Part shown: positions 36,574-46,603 of the stretch, one piece after another
How positions within the stretch are numbered: the first letter of the stretch is position 1
Layout: each line of letters starts with the position of its first letter
Origin: Flagellimonas eckloniae
GTDB taxonomy: Bacteria; Bacteroidota; Bacteroidia; Flavobacteriales; Flavobacteriaceae
Direction: 5' to 3'
Assembly (NCBI RefSeq): GCF_001413955.1
Contig: NZ_LCTZ01000002.1
Coordinates: forward strand, 1,116,001-1,180,000
Length of the DNA: 64,000 nucleotides
The notes under the pieces: model-generated
Seen by the model: the letters and a program-made list of their open reading frames with translations, nothing else
Databases searched by the model: none
What the model was told of the DNA's origin: nothing
Position numbers and translations under genes: made by a program

Positions 36574-38394
36574 ATGAAAACCCCACCCATAAAACGTAAA
36601 AATTTGTTATCCGTATTTTCTTTAGTATTGTTGCTGTTTTCCTGCGGCAAAGATGAAGATTTGTTCTATGAAGCTGTTCTGGAGGAACCAGAAATTGTTC
36701 TAGAAGAAAACATAGATGATGGATTCGAGACCAAAACGTTCACATTCTCTACAATTAATGATGTGTTCTTACAAAAATCAACGGTGTACAATCAGTCAAT
36801 TGTGCGACTTGAAGAGGGTAATAGGACAGGATATTTAATGTTCGATTTATCACCAATTGAGAAAGTCAATGGAGAAATCCAAAAGGTGGTTCTACAGTTT
36901 ACCACTTATGGTGACAAAGGAAATGGAAATATCAGCTTTCTAAAAGGGTTATCTTCGAATTGGCAAGAAAATGTAGATGAACCATCTGCCCTACCGGACA
37001 TGGGAAATCAATTAAACTCCATTAATGATTCTTACGAAATTGGTGTTACCAAAGAGGTGACCTTAGATGTCAGTACTCTATCCAATGAAAAAATAACCGT
37101 TGTGGTGCAGCACAATAGTGGAAATGACCTTGCCATTGCCTCCAAGGAGCATACTTCTAACAAAGGGCCTAAATTAAAGGTTACTTATAGAGCACCTGAG
37201 GGTTCGGAGGATATTGTGGTAGAGGATAATGTCAATAATGAAGAAAGTAGTGATAATGATAGTGAAGGCGAGGGTGATGGCGAAAATACCGACCAGACTA
37301 ATGAAGACACCAATACCGATGAGGAAGTAGACATAAACCACGAAGTTGGTGCAGATGTTCAACATTGGAAAGATTTGTTTGACAAGGCTTGGGCAGAGCA
37401 GTACCCAAAGGCAGTTGCCCAATCTGAAAGTGGAAATGCCATGCAGGAATACTATTATATGTCCTACTCCCTTGATGGGCTTATTCAAATATGGCAGGCC
37501 ACCGGTGACAACAAATATTTGGATGACGCCCTTGACCTTATTGAAAATACAATGGATGATGCCATTCCGGTCAGTGGCGAAAATTCCGGTTATCTTGGAT
37601 GGCCCTCAAATTTGGAAAGATATGGGGATAAGCGCAACCAGGAAGGAACTAATCTATGGGAGTCCTTTATGTACCGATTCGTGGCAACGCTGCTCCGTAT
37701 TATGAAACAATCGCCAAACTTAATGTCCCAAGGCTCGTATCAATCAAGGTATAATAACATACTTGCTTTTACAGAAGAGCATATTTGGGAAAAATGGTAC
37801 AGGTTCAATGATAACCTATCTGGAATTTATAGAAGTAGATCCCACACTGCTAGTCACTGGGCCAGAATTGGTATGGAGCTGTATATCATTACTGGAGAAT
37901 CAGAATATTTAGAGGTTTTTGAGAATGTATCTTATAAAGGAATGTCTAGGTACTCCGGTTCCAGCCTAAGAGACAGAATTTTTAACATTGGTAGTGCCTA
38001 TGCTTGGTATGAAACATGGGAATCAGATAATATACAAGATGTAAACCATGGTTCGGATGTTGTAAGCTTTTGGGTTACTGCATATGAAAATGGAATGTAC
38101 TGGAACGCCGAAGATATGAGGTCTTTGGTGGCAACTACCAATGAATTGGTTTGGGAATCAGATAGTCCAATAAAATTTACTGTAAATGTTGATGGTTCAG
38201 GTACCGCCAATAATGGTGACGCTGGTTCTCACGGTATGATTGCTGTTGGAAGGTTTGATGAGTCTCTTCAAGCCAGAATACATAGTCATTATAACACTTC
38301 AAAAGTAAATTATCAAGAGTCACAGGCCATGGGTATTGCCGCCATGAACCGAAAACTTTTGAATGACGGTAGAGGGGTTTATCCAGAAAATTAA
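36574..38394 (+). CDS. Surface lipoprotein with DNRLRE-like and alpha-helical lyase-like domains
   Basis: This 606-residue protein has a lipoprotein signal (lipobox LFSC, Cys about 24) followed by GKDED, which resembles the Bacteroidota export signal for surface lipoproteins. A DNRLRE/CBM96-like beta-sandwich (about residues 50-210) contains the phrase GYLMFDLSPI. A very acidic Asn/Asp/Glu linker (about 212-257) follows. The helical C-terminal region (about 262-606) has repeated Trp/Tyr helices, including YSLDGLIQIWQATGDNKYL and HTASHWARIGMELY, suggestive of an (alpha/alpha) toroid as in many polysaccharide lyases and epimerases. I cannot assign the family or catalytic residues. It may trim or modify the exported polysaccharide, as AlgL does for alginate. 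Confidence 0.65.
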   Translation: MKTPPIKRKNLLSVFSLVLLLFSCGKDEDLFYEAVLEEPEIVLEENIDDGFETKTFTFSTINDVFLQKSTVYNQSIVRLEEGNRTGYLMFDLSPIEKVNGEIQKVVLQFTTYGDKGNGNISFLKGLSSNWQENVDEPSALPDMGNQLNSINDSYEIGVTKEVTLDVSTLSNEKITVVVQHNSGNDLAIASKEHTSNKGPKLKVTYRAPEGSEDIVVEDNVNNEESSDNDSEGEGDGENTDQTNEDTNTDEEVDINHEVGADVQHWKDLFDKAWAEQYPKAVAQSESGNAMQEYYYMSYSLDGLIQIWQATGDNKYLDDALDLIENTMDDAIPVSGENSGYLGWPSNLERYGDKRNQEGTNLWESFMYRFVATLLRIMKQSPNLMSQGSYQSRYNNILAFTEEHIWEKWYRFNDNLSGIYRSRSHTASHWARIGMELYIITGESEYLEVFENVSYKGMSRYSGSSLRDRIFNIGSAYAWYETWESDNIQDVNHGSDVVSFWVTAYENGMYWNAEDMRSLVATTNELVWESDSPIKFTVNVDGSGTANNGDAGSHGMIAVGRFDESLQARIHSHYNTSKVNYQESQAMGIAAMNRKLLNDGRGVYPEN

Positions 38395-38747
38395 CATTTC
38401 CTTGCTTCAAGTTAAGCATTGTGCGAACAATACACCATCCCATTTATCTAATTTGGGATGGTTTTTTATTTCAATGATTTTTAATTTCCAAAAGCGACCA
38501 TTCCTAATTATACAACAAATAATAACAGCTAAGAACAATTTCCTTTTTTATAGTTCGTTCTTTTTGAAAGAATTTTAATGGTTTGAGCACCAAGTATAAA
38601 CTGTTTTAAGCCGATAAACGATAAATTTTATTTAATACCTGCTTTTTTGTAAAACTCGCTAAAATTTGGTTTTATTTGCCCCTGTTCTATGAATCGTTCC
38701 AAAAAGTTGGGTATCTCTAATTTTCAAAAAAGTGCAGAATTAAAATT
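38395..38747. other. Intergenic region before the first sulfotransferase gene
   Basis: These 353 AT-rich bases hold a terminator at 38435-38467. I see no supportable gene and no exact TAnnTTTG box, so the promoter of the following long plus-strand operon is not identified. Confidence 0.5.
38435..38467 (+). terminator. Rho-independent terminator after the lipoprotein gene
   Basis: The stem CCATCCCA (38435-38442) pairs with TGGGATGG (38454-38461) around an 11-base loop and is followed directly by six T. Confidence 0.85.
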
Positions 38748-39437
38748 ATGAAAAAAAACCTATTGCATTATGGATTGCAACGAAGTGGTACTAATTTCAT
38801 GGAAACCCTGTTGCTGAAGAATTTTAGAATAAATTTTCTCAACAGTAATTTAGATAGGTCACATCCAATTCAGAAGCATTTTAGACTTTATGATGAAAAG
38901 CACTTAATGCCAGATCCCCAGTACAATAACAATCTAACATATAAAAATTTCCAGGAATATATAGATTCCTTGGGTTCTGTTCCCCATATAGATGGGGTAA
39001 TAGTCGTTTCCAAAGATCCGTATAGCTGGTTGACCAGTTATAAAAAATGGGGTGCAAAATGCAATTGGCCCAAAGTTGATCACCACTATGCAGAGGAATA
39101 CAATCTGTTTTATAAAAAATGGATTGAATTTTCAAAGGAAGATAGCAGAATACTATTTGTAAAGTATCTGGACCTACTCACCGCCCCTGCGGAGCAGTTG
39201 GTGAAAATTGAAAATGAATTAGAACTTAAAAAAAATTGGATCTCCAAAATTAAGGGTATACAGAGTTCATTGAAAAAAGTTTCCCATTCATCGGCCTTTA
39301 CATCCAATCGGTTGGACTATTACTTAAACAAAGAATATCTTGAAGACTATACACAGGGCGAATTGGATGAGATCAATCAGAAAATTGAACCTGAGATTTT
39401 TGAAACCCTTGGTTATCAGATATCCACAAAAAAATAA
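38748..39437 (+). CDS. Sulfotransferase-like protein 1
   Basis: This 229-residue protein begins KNLLHYGLQRSGTNFMETL, where RSGT matches the 5'-phosphosulfate loop of PAPS-dependent sulfotransferases. VIVVSKDPYSWLTSYKKW (about residues 84-101) corresponds to the 3'-phosphate-binding strand and loop, with Lys in place of the usual Arg. The small size is typical of divergent bacterial carbohydrate sulfotransferases. It would transfer sulfate from PAPS to a sugar hydroxyl in the cytoplasm or at the inner membrane. It is the first gene of a plus-strand run that continues with a second sulfotransferase, gmd and fcl. Assignment rests on the two motifs and on context. Confidence 0.72.
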   Translation: MKKNLLHYGLQRSGTNFMETLLLKNFRINFLNSNLDRSHPIQKHFRLYDEKHLMPDPQYNNNLTYKNFQEYIDSLGSVPHIDGVIVVSKDPYSWLTSYKKWGAKCNWPKVDHHYAEEYNLFYKKWIEFSKEDSRILFVKYLDLLTAPAEQLVKIENELELKKNWISKIKGIQSSLKKVSHSSAFTSNRLDYYLNKEYLEDYTQGELDEINQKIEPEIFETLGYQISTKK

Positions 39438-39487
39438 TCGCTACAGAAAATAGTCTAACCATCCAAAGGGTCAATCTACAGCTGAAC

Positions 39488-40387
39488 ATGAAACTAGATT
39501 TTGTAATTATCGGAGGGCAGAAATGTGGGTCCACATACATTCAAAATGTTATAGACAACCACCCAGAAATAAATATGGTTGAGAAAGAAAGTCCACATTT
39601 TGAAGACCCCGACTATGCAAATAATGGATTGGCAAGGCTTAAAAAAAAGCTGGATAATCTTGACCAAAGTAAAATTTTGGGAATAAAAAGACCCAACTAT
39701 CTAGGAAAACCGGAGGTGGCAGATAGAATCCATCAACTAAATCCAAAAATGAAACTTATCGCCATCCTGCGTAATCCACTTGATCGCTTTAAATCTGCCT
39801 ACTTTCATCAAATGAGTTATGGCGTAGGACCAGTCTTACCTCTTAACACAGGGGCTTTAAGGCTATTGAATGGAGACTTAAAGGAACAGTACCCACGTAC
39901 ATCCGAAGTACTAGATTTTGGATTATATTCAAAACATCTGGAAAAATATACAAGCATGTTCGGTGAAAACTTGTTAACGCTTACCTTTGACGAATTAAAA
40001 CATGACAATTTAGCTGTGATAAAAAAGTGCTACCACTTTTTAGGCGTTGATGATTCGTATATTCCCCACCAAATTTTGGACAAAAGGCCCATGAAGGTCA
40101 ACTATTCTCTGCAGAGTGCACGGTTTTTAACGCTAAGGAATAGATTTCGTTTTGATTACAATAAGGATAAAACACGTATTTACCAAAAAAAGAAGACTTT
40201 TGGGGATAGGCTATGTATAAAATCAATAGAGTTTTTCAATGACCTCGTATTTATCAAAATATTGAAACAAAAAAAGAAACCAAAATTTACCAATGAAATA
40301 CGTGAAAGACTGATTCGTTGGTATTTACAGGATATTGAACTTTTAGAGCAAATTATTAATAAGGATCTGTCCGCATGGAAAAGCTAA
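39488..40387 (+). CDS. Sulfotransferase-domain protein 2
   Basis: This 299-residue protein resembles the heparan/chondroitin-type sulfotransferase family (Sulfotransfer_1). The 5'-phosphosulfate loop is [20 protein letters not shown]. The 3'-phosphate site is [20 protein letters not shown]. Following are [13 protein letters not shown] and [11 protein letters not shown], in the order expected for this family. PAPS is the probable donor; the sugar acceptor is unknown. The gene starts 50 bases after sulfotransferase 1 and 37 bases before gmd, which ties it to fucose supply, though that does not prove fucose is the acceptor. Confidence 0.88.
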   Translation: MKLDFVIIGGQKCGSTYIQNVIDNHPEINMVEKESPHFEDPDYANNGLARLKKKLDNLDQSKILGIKRPNYLGKPEVADRIHQLNPKMKLIAILRNPLDRFKSAYFHQMSYGVGPVLPLNTGALRLLNGDLKEQYPRTSEVLDFGLYSKHLEKYTSMFGENLLTLTFDELKHDNLAVIKKCYHFLGVDDSYIPHQILDKRPMKVNYSLQSARFLTLRNRFRFDYNKDKTRIYQKKKTFGDRLCIKSIEFFNDLVFIKILKQKKKPKFTNEIRERLIRWYLQDIELLEQIINKDLSAWKS

Positions 40388-40424
40388 CGGCAACATTCTT
40401 AAATCAATTAACATCAACAAACAA

Positions 40425-41537
40425 ATGAAAAAGGCACTAATCACTGGGGTAACCGGACAAGATGGAGCATATTTGAGTGAGTTTTTACTAAAAAAAGGAT
40501 ATGAAGTCCATGGATTGAAGAGAAGGTCCTCCCTTTTCAATACCGATCGGATTGATCACCTATATCAGGACCCACATGTAGAAAACAGAAACTTCATTTT
40601 GCATTATGGGGACATGACCGATAGTACCAATCTCATACGTCTTATACAAGAAATACAACCAGATGAGATATACAACTTGGCGGCAATGAGTCATGTTCAT
40701 GTTTCGTTTGAGATACCCGAGTATACCGGTAACGCCGATGGTTTGGGTACCTTGCGGATTTTAGATGCCGTTCGCTTATTGGGATTGGAAAAGAAAACTA
40801 GAATTTATCAAGCATCAACATCCGAACTATACGGCAAAGTGCAGGAAGTTCCCCAGAGCGAAACCACCCCATTTTATCCAAGAAGCCCCTATGCCGTTGC
40901 CAAAATGTACGCCTACTGGATAACAGTCAATTATAGGGAGGCCTATAACATGTTCGCATGCAATGGAATCCTTTTCAACCATGAGTCCCCAATTCGTGGG
41001 GAAACCTTTGTCACAAGAAAAATTACCAGGGCCACGGCTAGAATAGCATTAGGACTCCAGGATAAATTCTATTTGGGAAATTTGGATGCCAAGAGAGATT
41101 GGGGGCATGCAAAGGACTATGTTAGGATGATGTGGATGATCTTACAGGCAGAGGAGGCCGAAGATTGGGTAATAGCAACCGGAAAGACAACGACAGTAAG
41201 AGATTTTGTGAAAATGAGCTTTGCACATGCGGGCATTGAACTTGAGTTTAAAGGCGAAGGTGTAAATGAAACGGCCCGTGTGAAAGCATGCAACAATTCG
41301 GAGTACCAGATTGAAATTGGGAAAGAGATCCTTGCGGTGGATGCAAAATACTACAGACCCACTGAGGTGGAACTACTGATTGGTGATTCTTCCAAGGCCC
41401 ATAAAAAATTGGGATGGAAAACAGAGTACGACTTAAATGACCTCGTTGAGGATATGGTTCAAAGTGACCTCAAACTCATGCAAAAAGAGCAGTATTTGAA
41501 AAAAGGAGGGTACCGAATATTAAATTACTACGAATAA
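40425..41537 (+). CDS. gmd: GDP-mannose 4,6-dehydratase
   Basis: This 370-residue short-chain dehydrogenase converts GDP-D-mannose to GDP-4-keto-6-deoxymannose, the first step to GDP-L-fucose. Motifs are the NADP-binding [15 protein letters not shown] and HGLKRRSS, the active-site ASTSELYGK, and the Tyr-Lys pair in [32 protein letters not shown] is the family fingerprint. It is full length and ends four bases before fcl, so the two are cotranscribed. No GDP-mannose-forming genes (manC, manB) are visible, so that precursor must come from elsewhere in the genome. Confidence 0.97.
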   Translation: MKKALITGVTGQDGAYLSEFLLKKGYEVHGLKRRSSLFNTDRIDHLYQDPHVENRNFILHYGDMTDSTNLIRLIQEIQPDEIYNLAAMSHVHVSFEIPEYTGNADGLGTLRILDAVRLLGLEKKTRIYQASTSELYGKVQEVPQSETTPFYPRSPYAVAKMYAYWITVNYREAYNMFACNGILFNHESPIRGETFVTRKITRATARIALGLQDKFYLGNLDAKRDWGHAKDYVRMMWMILQAEEAEDWVIATGKTTTVRDFVKMSFAHAGIELEFKGEGVNETARVKACNNSEYQIEIGKEILAVDAKYYRPTEVELLIGDSSKAHKKLGWKTEYDLNDLVEDMVQSDLKLMQKEQYLKKGGYRILNYYE

Positions 41538-41541
41538 GTCT

Positions 41542-42627
41542 ATGGAACCTGGTTCTAAAATATATGTTGCCGGACATCGGGGTCTTGTTGGGAGTGCCAT
41601 CCTCAAGGGGCTCAAGAAAAGGGGCTACAAAAATTTACTGCTAAAAACACGTTCTGAACTGGATTTATCCGATAGTGAAATGGTACGCCAGTTTTTTGAA
41701 GAACAAAAACCTGATTACGTGTTTTTGGCGGCCGCCAAGGTTGGAGGCATAGTGGCCAACAATACCTATCGCGCAGATTTTATTCATGAAAATTTAATGA
41801 TACAGAACAATGTCATTCACTATTCTTACTTAAACAAGGTAAAAAAACTTTTGTTTTTGGGAAGCACGTGTATTTATCCAAAAAATTGTCCCCAACCCAT
41901 GAAAGAGGAATACCTCCTTACGGATACCCTTGAGTATACGAACGAGCCCTATGCAATTGCCAAAATAGCCGGAATAAAGACTTGTGAAAGTTACAACCTG
42001 CAATATGGAACCAACTTCATATCAGTAATGCCCACCAATCTGTATGGCCCAAATGATAATTTTGACCTTGAAAAATCGCATGTACTACCCGCTCTAATCC
42101 GAAAGATGCACTTGGGGAAAGCCTTGGAAAATGATAACTGGGAGTTGATAAAAAAAGACATTGGCGCCTTGCCCATAGAGGGAATTGACCAAAATTCGGA
42201 GGAAGTGGAGATTCTTGAAAAGCTGTCCAAATTCGGTATATCCAAGAAAGGTGGAAAAGTACAGGTTGAAATTTGGGGAAGTGGTAAACCCATGAGGGAG
42301 TTCCTATGGTCCGAAGATATGGCCGATGCCTGTATTTTTATAATGGAACGTTTGAATTTCAAGGATACATACCCAAGTGATACCCCGGAAATAAGAAATA
42401 CACATATTAACATTGGCACCGGTGAGGATATTTCAATTTTTGACCTGGCAAATCTAATTAAAGATAAAATAGGATTTACTGGAAATTTGTTCTACAATGA
42501 TCAAAAACCTGACGGGACCTTAAAAAAATTGACAGATGTAAGCAAGCTCAACGCCCTTGGCTGGAAACATACCATGGACCTTCCAAACGGGATAGAACAA
42601 ATTTATGACTGGTACCAAAAATCCTAA
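41542..42627 (+). CDS. fcl: GDP-L-fucose synthase
   Basis: This 361-residue epimerase/reductase acts on the GDP-4-keto-6-deoxymannose made by Gmd. The N-terminal motif is KIYVAGHRGLVGSAI. VFLAAAKVGGI, the catalytic FLGSTCIYPK and the YAIAKIAG pair follow, with MPTNLYGPNDNFD and SGKPMREFLWSEDMA later. An insertion of about 40 residues around KKDIGALPIEGIDQNSEEVE makes it longer than E. coli Fcl (about 321); similar extended forms are, as I recall, common in Bacteroidota. Together with gmd it shows that fucose is very likely a component of the polymer. Confidence 0.97.
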   Translation: MEPGSKIYVAGHRGLVGSAILKGLKKRGYKNLLLKTRSELDLSDSEMVRQFFEEQKPDYVFLAAAKVGGIVANNTYRADFIHENLMIQNNVIHYSYLNKVKKLLFLGSTCIYPKNCPQPMKEEYLLTDTLEYTNEPYAIAKIAGIKTCESYNLQYGTNFISVMPTNLYGPNDNFDLEKSHVLPALIRKMHLGKALENDNWELIKKDIGALPIEGIDQNSEEVEILEKLSKFGISKKGGKVQVEIWGSGKPMREFLWSEDMADACIFIMERLNFKDTYPSDTPEIRNTHINIGTGEDISIFDLANLIKDKIGFTGNLFYNDQKPDGTLKKLTDVSKLNALGWKHTMDLPNGIEQIYDWYQKS

Positions 42628-42680
42628 GAATTTGGTATCTACCTAAAGGAAAATAAAAACTATAATATCTTACCTATTGT

Positions 42681-44120
42681 ATGAGTCTAGGGGATAAAAT
42701 CTTTAGTGGAATGGCATGGAGTGCAATTGAGCGTATCTCCATACAAACCGTTCAGTTTGCAATAGGAATAATCCTTGCTCGTATTCTCACTCCAACGGAA
42801 TATGGAATCATTGGTATACTTACCGTTTTTATAGTTATATCGGAAGTTTTCATAGAAAGTGGTTTCTCGCAAGCCCTGATACAAAAACAGGATCGTACCC
42901 CTGAGGATATTTCCACGGTATTTTTATTCAATATCCTAATCAGTATTTTCTTCTATTGTATTCTCTGGTTTGTTTCCCCGCTGGTAGCCAATTTTTATGA
43001 GATTGACCAACTTACACAACTGCTTAGGGTTCTGGCGGTAACATTGTTGTTAAATGCATGTTTTGCGGTACCATCAACACTTTTTACCATAAAGTTGGAC
43101 TTTAAATCGTTGACAAAGTTTAACCTAACCTCTGTGCTAATCTCTGGTGCAGTTGCCATATACATGGCTTATTCCGGATACGGTGTGTGGGCTTTGGTAT
43201 GGCAAACAATCATCAGGTCGGGAACCAAATCAATTTTAATTTGGTTTTTCCTTAAATGGAGACCTAGCTTGGTCTTTTCCAAATCATCATTTAAAAAATT
43301 GTTCTCATTTGGATCCAACATATTGATATCATCGTTGTTAAATGCTGTAGTGAACAATATTTACTCTCTTTTAATTGGTAAATATACCACCACTCAAGAT
43401 TTGGGTTATTATACTCGTGGAACCCAGTTTACATCATTCATTCAAAAAATAATCAAATCAATGTTGGGAAGGGTCTTGTTGCCAGGTTTATCCCAAGTAC
43501 AGGACCAAAGGGAAGTATTGATAGCTTATTATCGGAAAATTATTAGGGCAACATCAGTAATTGTAGTTCCTGTTTTTTTATTGTTGGCCATTGTTGCAGA
43601 ACCTCTCATTCTTACCCTTTTAACAGAAAAATGGCTCAAGGCTGTCCCAATTATGCAAATTTTTTGTTTTGCCCGTATGATTACCCTCATATCTGGTGTT
43701 AATGTAAACCTGCTATTTGTAATTGGTAGAACAGACCTATCGCTAAGACAGTTAATAGTAAAACTGGCAATACGAATCGTGTTCTTTATTTTTGCTTTAA
43801 AATATGGTATAATTTACATTGCGCTCGCAGAACTTGTCTCAACTATAATCCACTTTTATGTGAATACGTACTACCCTGGCAAGATCATGTCTTATGGTCC
43901 CTTTTCGCAATTTAAGGATATTGCACCTATAGCTTTGTCTGGCCTCATAATGGGCGGGCTCACTTTTTCTATTTTATTCTTCATTGATTCCAACTTAATT
44001 AAATTGGTTGTTGCCCCCATCGTGGCACTCCCAATATATGCTATGTTTATTAAGGCATTTAAAATTGAGGAGTCATCTATAATGGTCAAAAAAACAAAAG
44101 GATTTTTTAAAAATAAATGA
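42681..44120 (+). CDS. Wzx-type polysaccharide flippase (MOP/WzxC-like)
   Basis: This 479-residue protein has about 12-14 hydrophobic segments. It starts SLGDKIFSGMAWSAIERIS and has VQFAIGIILARILTPTEYGI in the first helices, the typical opening of the polysaccharide synthesis (MOP) family. The mid-protein TTQDLGYYTRGTQF block is also conserved in the WzxC/TuaB group. It should flip lipid-linked repeat units across the inner membrane for polymerisation by the Wzy-like protein at 47958-49214. It lies 53 bases after fcl in the same direction. Confidence 0.93.
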   Translation: MSLGDKIFSGMAWSAIERISIQTVQFAIGIILARILTPTEYGIIGILTVFIVISEVFIESGFSQALIQKQDRTPEDISTVFLFNILISIFFYCILWFVSPLVANFYEIDQLTQLLRVLAVTLLLNACFAVPSTLFTIKLDFKSLTKFNLTSVLISGAVAIYMAYSGYGVWALVWQTIIRSGTKSILIWFFLKWRPSLVFSKSSFKKLFSFGSNILISSLLNAVVNNIYSLLIGKYTTTQDLGYYTRGTQFTSFIQKIIKSMLGRVLLPGLSQVQDQREVLIAYYRKIIRATSVIVVPVFLLLAIVAEPLILTLLTEKWLKAVPIMQIFCFARMITLISGVNVNLLFVIGRTDLSLRQLIVKLAIRIVFFIFALKYGIIYIALAELVSTIIHFYVNTYYPGKIMSYGPFSQFKDIAPIALSGLIMGGLTFSILFFIDSNLIKLVVAPIVALPIYAMFIKAFKIEESSIMVKKTKGFFKNK

Positions 44121-44163
44121 AGTCATTTTTAATAACTATCGAATTAAATATTTTAGCCACAAA

Positions 44164-44196
44164 TTGTATTCAAGTACATTTGGCATCATACTTTTG
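44164..44196 (+). promoter_or_regulatory. Possible promoter of the mid-cluster glycosyltransferase run
   Basis: TTG (44164-44166), a 22-base spacer and TACTTTTG (44189-44196) fit the flavobacterial TTG-N17-23-TAnnTTTG pattern well. The ATG of the next gene is 22 bases downstream. Confidence 0.55.
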
Positions 44197-44218
44197 TCCT
44201 ACAAAGGATCTACGATAA

Positions 44219-45328
44219 ATGCGAACAAAAAAAAATATAACCTTTTTTGTCAATCCCATGGGCTATGGTACACTTGGGAAATACGACTATAATATTTTAT
44301 CCAACATAGAAAAGCACAAAACATTGTACCTCTGCAACACGCAGACCCAATTTAGCGATTTTGATGGAGACATAAAAAGGATATATGACTACTCTTCCAA
44401 AAGGGGATTAGGTAAAATATGGAGTTATCTTAAAAGTCAGTCTTTGCTTTTAAAAATGGTAGGTAAGTACAAACCCAGGTCAATACACTTTCAATGGCTT
44501 AAAATACCATATCTGGATTTTTTTCTCCTGTTGATCCTAAATAGTAAAAAAATAAAAACCATCTTAACGGTGCATAATGTGCTTCCGCATGGTTCTGGCA
44601 ACAAATACCACTTTATTTACAAAAAGATATACTCTAAAGTAAATACGTTGATTGCACACACGGACAGAACAAAAGAAGAGCTATCGGAAACCTTCAATGT
44701 TAAAAAAGATAAGATTGAGGTGATTCCACATGGAACTTTTAAAACGGAAGGTTTAAATAGGTCCGAAATAAATATAATTAAAGAACAGCTCTTAAAGAAT
44801 GAGGGATTACAAAACAAAACCGTTTTTGGTGCCCTTGGAAGAATTAATCCCTACAAGGGTATAGAACTGATCGTAGATGCCTGGATGTCAATTTCAACAG
44901 AAGAAAGAAACAAAATGCATCTTATCATAGCCGGTGAAGGAGAGTCGCCTGTGCTTAATACACTGCAAGGCGCTGACAATACCACAATTATCAACAAAGC
45001 TGTTTCAAATGAAGAGTTTTATGCATTTTTGGAAATCTCCGACTACGTACTCCTGCCCTATCTTAAGATTTCGCAAAGTGGGTTTCTATTGACCGCGCTC
45101 AATGAGAAAAAAAGGGTCATAGTCTCCGACAAAGGTGGTTTAACAGAGCCCTTTCGTTTTGGAAGTATCGGGTACGTTTTGGATGACTTAAAAGTGGAAA
45201 CCTTAAAAAATACTATTCTCAAGGCAACAAAAAACAAAGAGAAACATCCTGATGAAAAGGTATGGTCAAGGATTTTTGATTATTATGATTGGAAGAGCAT
45301 CGCGAAAATGACTGAGAAACTTTATTGA
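44219..45328 (+). CDS. Glycosyltransferase, GT4-like
   Basis: This 369-residue protein has an N-terminal domain starting ITFFVNPMGYGTLGKYDY. The C-terminal group 1 donor domain (about residues 195-340) contains FGALGRINPYKGIELIVDAW, LIIAGEGES and SDYVLLPYLKISQSGFLLTA. The last block holds a Ser-Gly-Phe sequence where the usual nucleotide-sugar Glu-x7-Glu motif would be, so donor binding may be atypical. It is preceded by the best promoter match in the cluster. Donor sugar is unknown. Confidence 0.85.
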   Translation: MRTKKNITFFVNPMGYGTLGKYDYNILSNIEKHKTLYLCNTQTQFSDFDGDIKRIYDYSSKRGLGKIWSYLKSQSLLLKMVGKYKPRSIHFQWLKIPYLDFFLLLILNSKKIKTILTVHNVLPHGSGNKYHFIYKKIYSKVNTLIAHTDRTKEELSETFNVKKDKIEVIPHGTFKTEGLNRSEINIIKEQLLKNEGLQNKTVFGALGRINPYKGIELIVDAWMSISTEERNKMHLIIAGEGESPVLNTLQGADNTTIINKAVSNEEFYAFLEISDYVLLPYLKISQSGFLLTALNEKKRVIVSDKGGLTEPFRFGSIGYVLDDLKVETLKNTILKATKNKEKHPDEKVWSRIFDYYDWKSIAKMTEKLY

Positions 45329-45492
45329 TTTTAATGGAAGGGTTGACTACTTTTAACGCATATATTGGTACTTTATGCCCGTTTTATTTTTTTTGAACTC
45401 TAATTAAACATCTTTGCAGGAAAGTTTACGTTAAAACCGAAGATTGTGCTGTTTGTTCCACATAATTCAATGTTATAAAATTTGTTGCTTCC

Positions 45493-46602
45493 TTGAAACC
45501 CAAAATTTGTTGCATTTTTAATTTTGCTCCGCATTACAGAGCTCCAATCTATAAATTGATGGACTCTGAACTTGCCTGCGATTTCTATTTTGGAGATTCT
45601 GCAAACACACCCATTAAGCAAATGGATTTGGACAGTTTAAAGGGCTTTAAAAAAATATTGATAAATAAAACGGTATCAAGATGGAAGTATTACTGGCTCA
45701 AAGGTTCTGCAAAATTAATTTTTAAACCCTATAGATATTATATCCTATCGGGTGGGTCAAAATACCTTTCCCATTGGTTTATATTGATTTTCGCCAAAAT
45801 TCTCAACAAAAAAGTAATCGTTTGGACCCATGGCATGAAGGGAAATAAAGTTGGAGTCGCTAAATTTCTGGATATATTGTTCTACAAGTTAAGTCACAAG
45901 GTGTTGTTATATGGCAATCTATCCAAAAACGTAATGCTTCGCGAAGGGTTTAAAGAAAATAAGTTAATTCCCATTTATAATTCCTTGGATTACTTGGTAC
46001 AAAAGAAAATTCGAGATCGAATAGGTCCCTCTTCCATTTATTCGGACCATTTTAGAAATAACTTCCCTACACTTTTTTATATAGGAAGAATACAATGGTC
46101 CAAACGACTTGACATGCTAATTGAGGCATTGAGTATTCTAAACGCAAAAGGAAACCATTGCAATCTTATTATTATTGGTAAGGATGTGGAAGATGTAAAC
46201 CTACCAAAATTGGTTGCTCAGCACGGTTTGGAGGATAAAGTATGGTTCTACGGACCATGTTATGATGAACATAAAATTGGAACAATGATGTTCAATGCGG
46301 ATTTGTGTGTGTCGCCAGGACCAATAGGCCTTACTGCTGTGCATGCAATGACTTTCGGATTACCTATTGTAACAAATGACAATTTTGAACTCCAAATGCC
46401 AGAGCATGAAGTCATAACAAAAGGGATGACCGGAGGTTTTTTTAAAGAAAATAACTTGGAAAGTTTGGTTGGAAAAATCCTGGAATGGACGAACTTGTCA
46501 AAAGAGAAAAGAAATCAAGTACGAAATGACGCCTATGAAGTCGTTGATACTAAGTATAATCCAATATTTCAATTAGAAGTATTGAAAAAAATAGTAAGCT
46601 GA
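45493..46602 (+). CDS. Glycosyltransferase, GT4-like, TTG start
   Basis: This protein has about 369 residues. No ATG is available: the only in-frame codons between the upstream stop (TAA at 45463) and the conserved N-terminus include the TTG at 45493, giving KPKICCIFNFAPHYRAPIY, which already starts the first strand of the GT-B fold. The C-terminal donor domain has LFYIGRIQWSKRLDMLIEAL, LIIIGKDVED and ADLCVSPGPIGLTAVHAM with GLPIVTND. It is followed one base later by the next glycosyltransferase. The acceptor is unknown. A near-match to the -7 box (CATCTTTG) lies about 75 bases upstream. Confidence 0.85.
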   Translation: MKPKICCIFNFAPHYRAPIYKLMDSELACDFYFGDSANTPIKQMDLDSLKGFKKILINKTVSRWKYYWLKGSAKLIFKPYRYYILSGGSKYLSHWFILIFAKILNKKVIVWTHGMKGNKVGVAKFLDILFYKLSHKVLLYGNLSKNVMLREGFKENKLIPIYNSLDYLVQKKIRDRIGPSSIYSDHFRNNFPTLFYIGRIQWSKRLDMLIEALSILNAKGNHCNLIIIGKDVEDVNLPKLVAQHGLEDKVWFYGPCYDEHKIGTMMFNADLCVSPGPIGLTAVHAMTFGLPIVTNDNFELQMPEHEVITKGMTGGFFKENNLESLVGKILEWTNLSKEKRNQVRNDAYEVVDTKYNPIFQLEVLKKIVS

Positions 46603-46603
46603 T

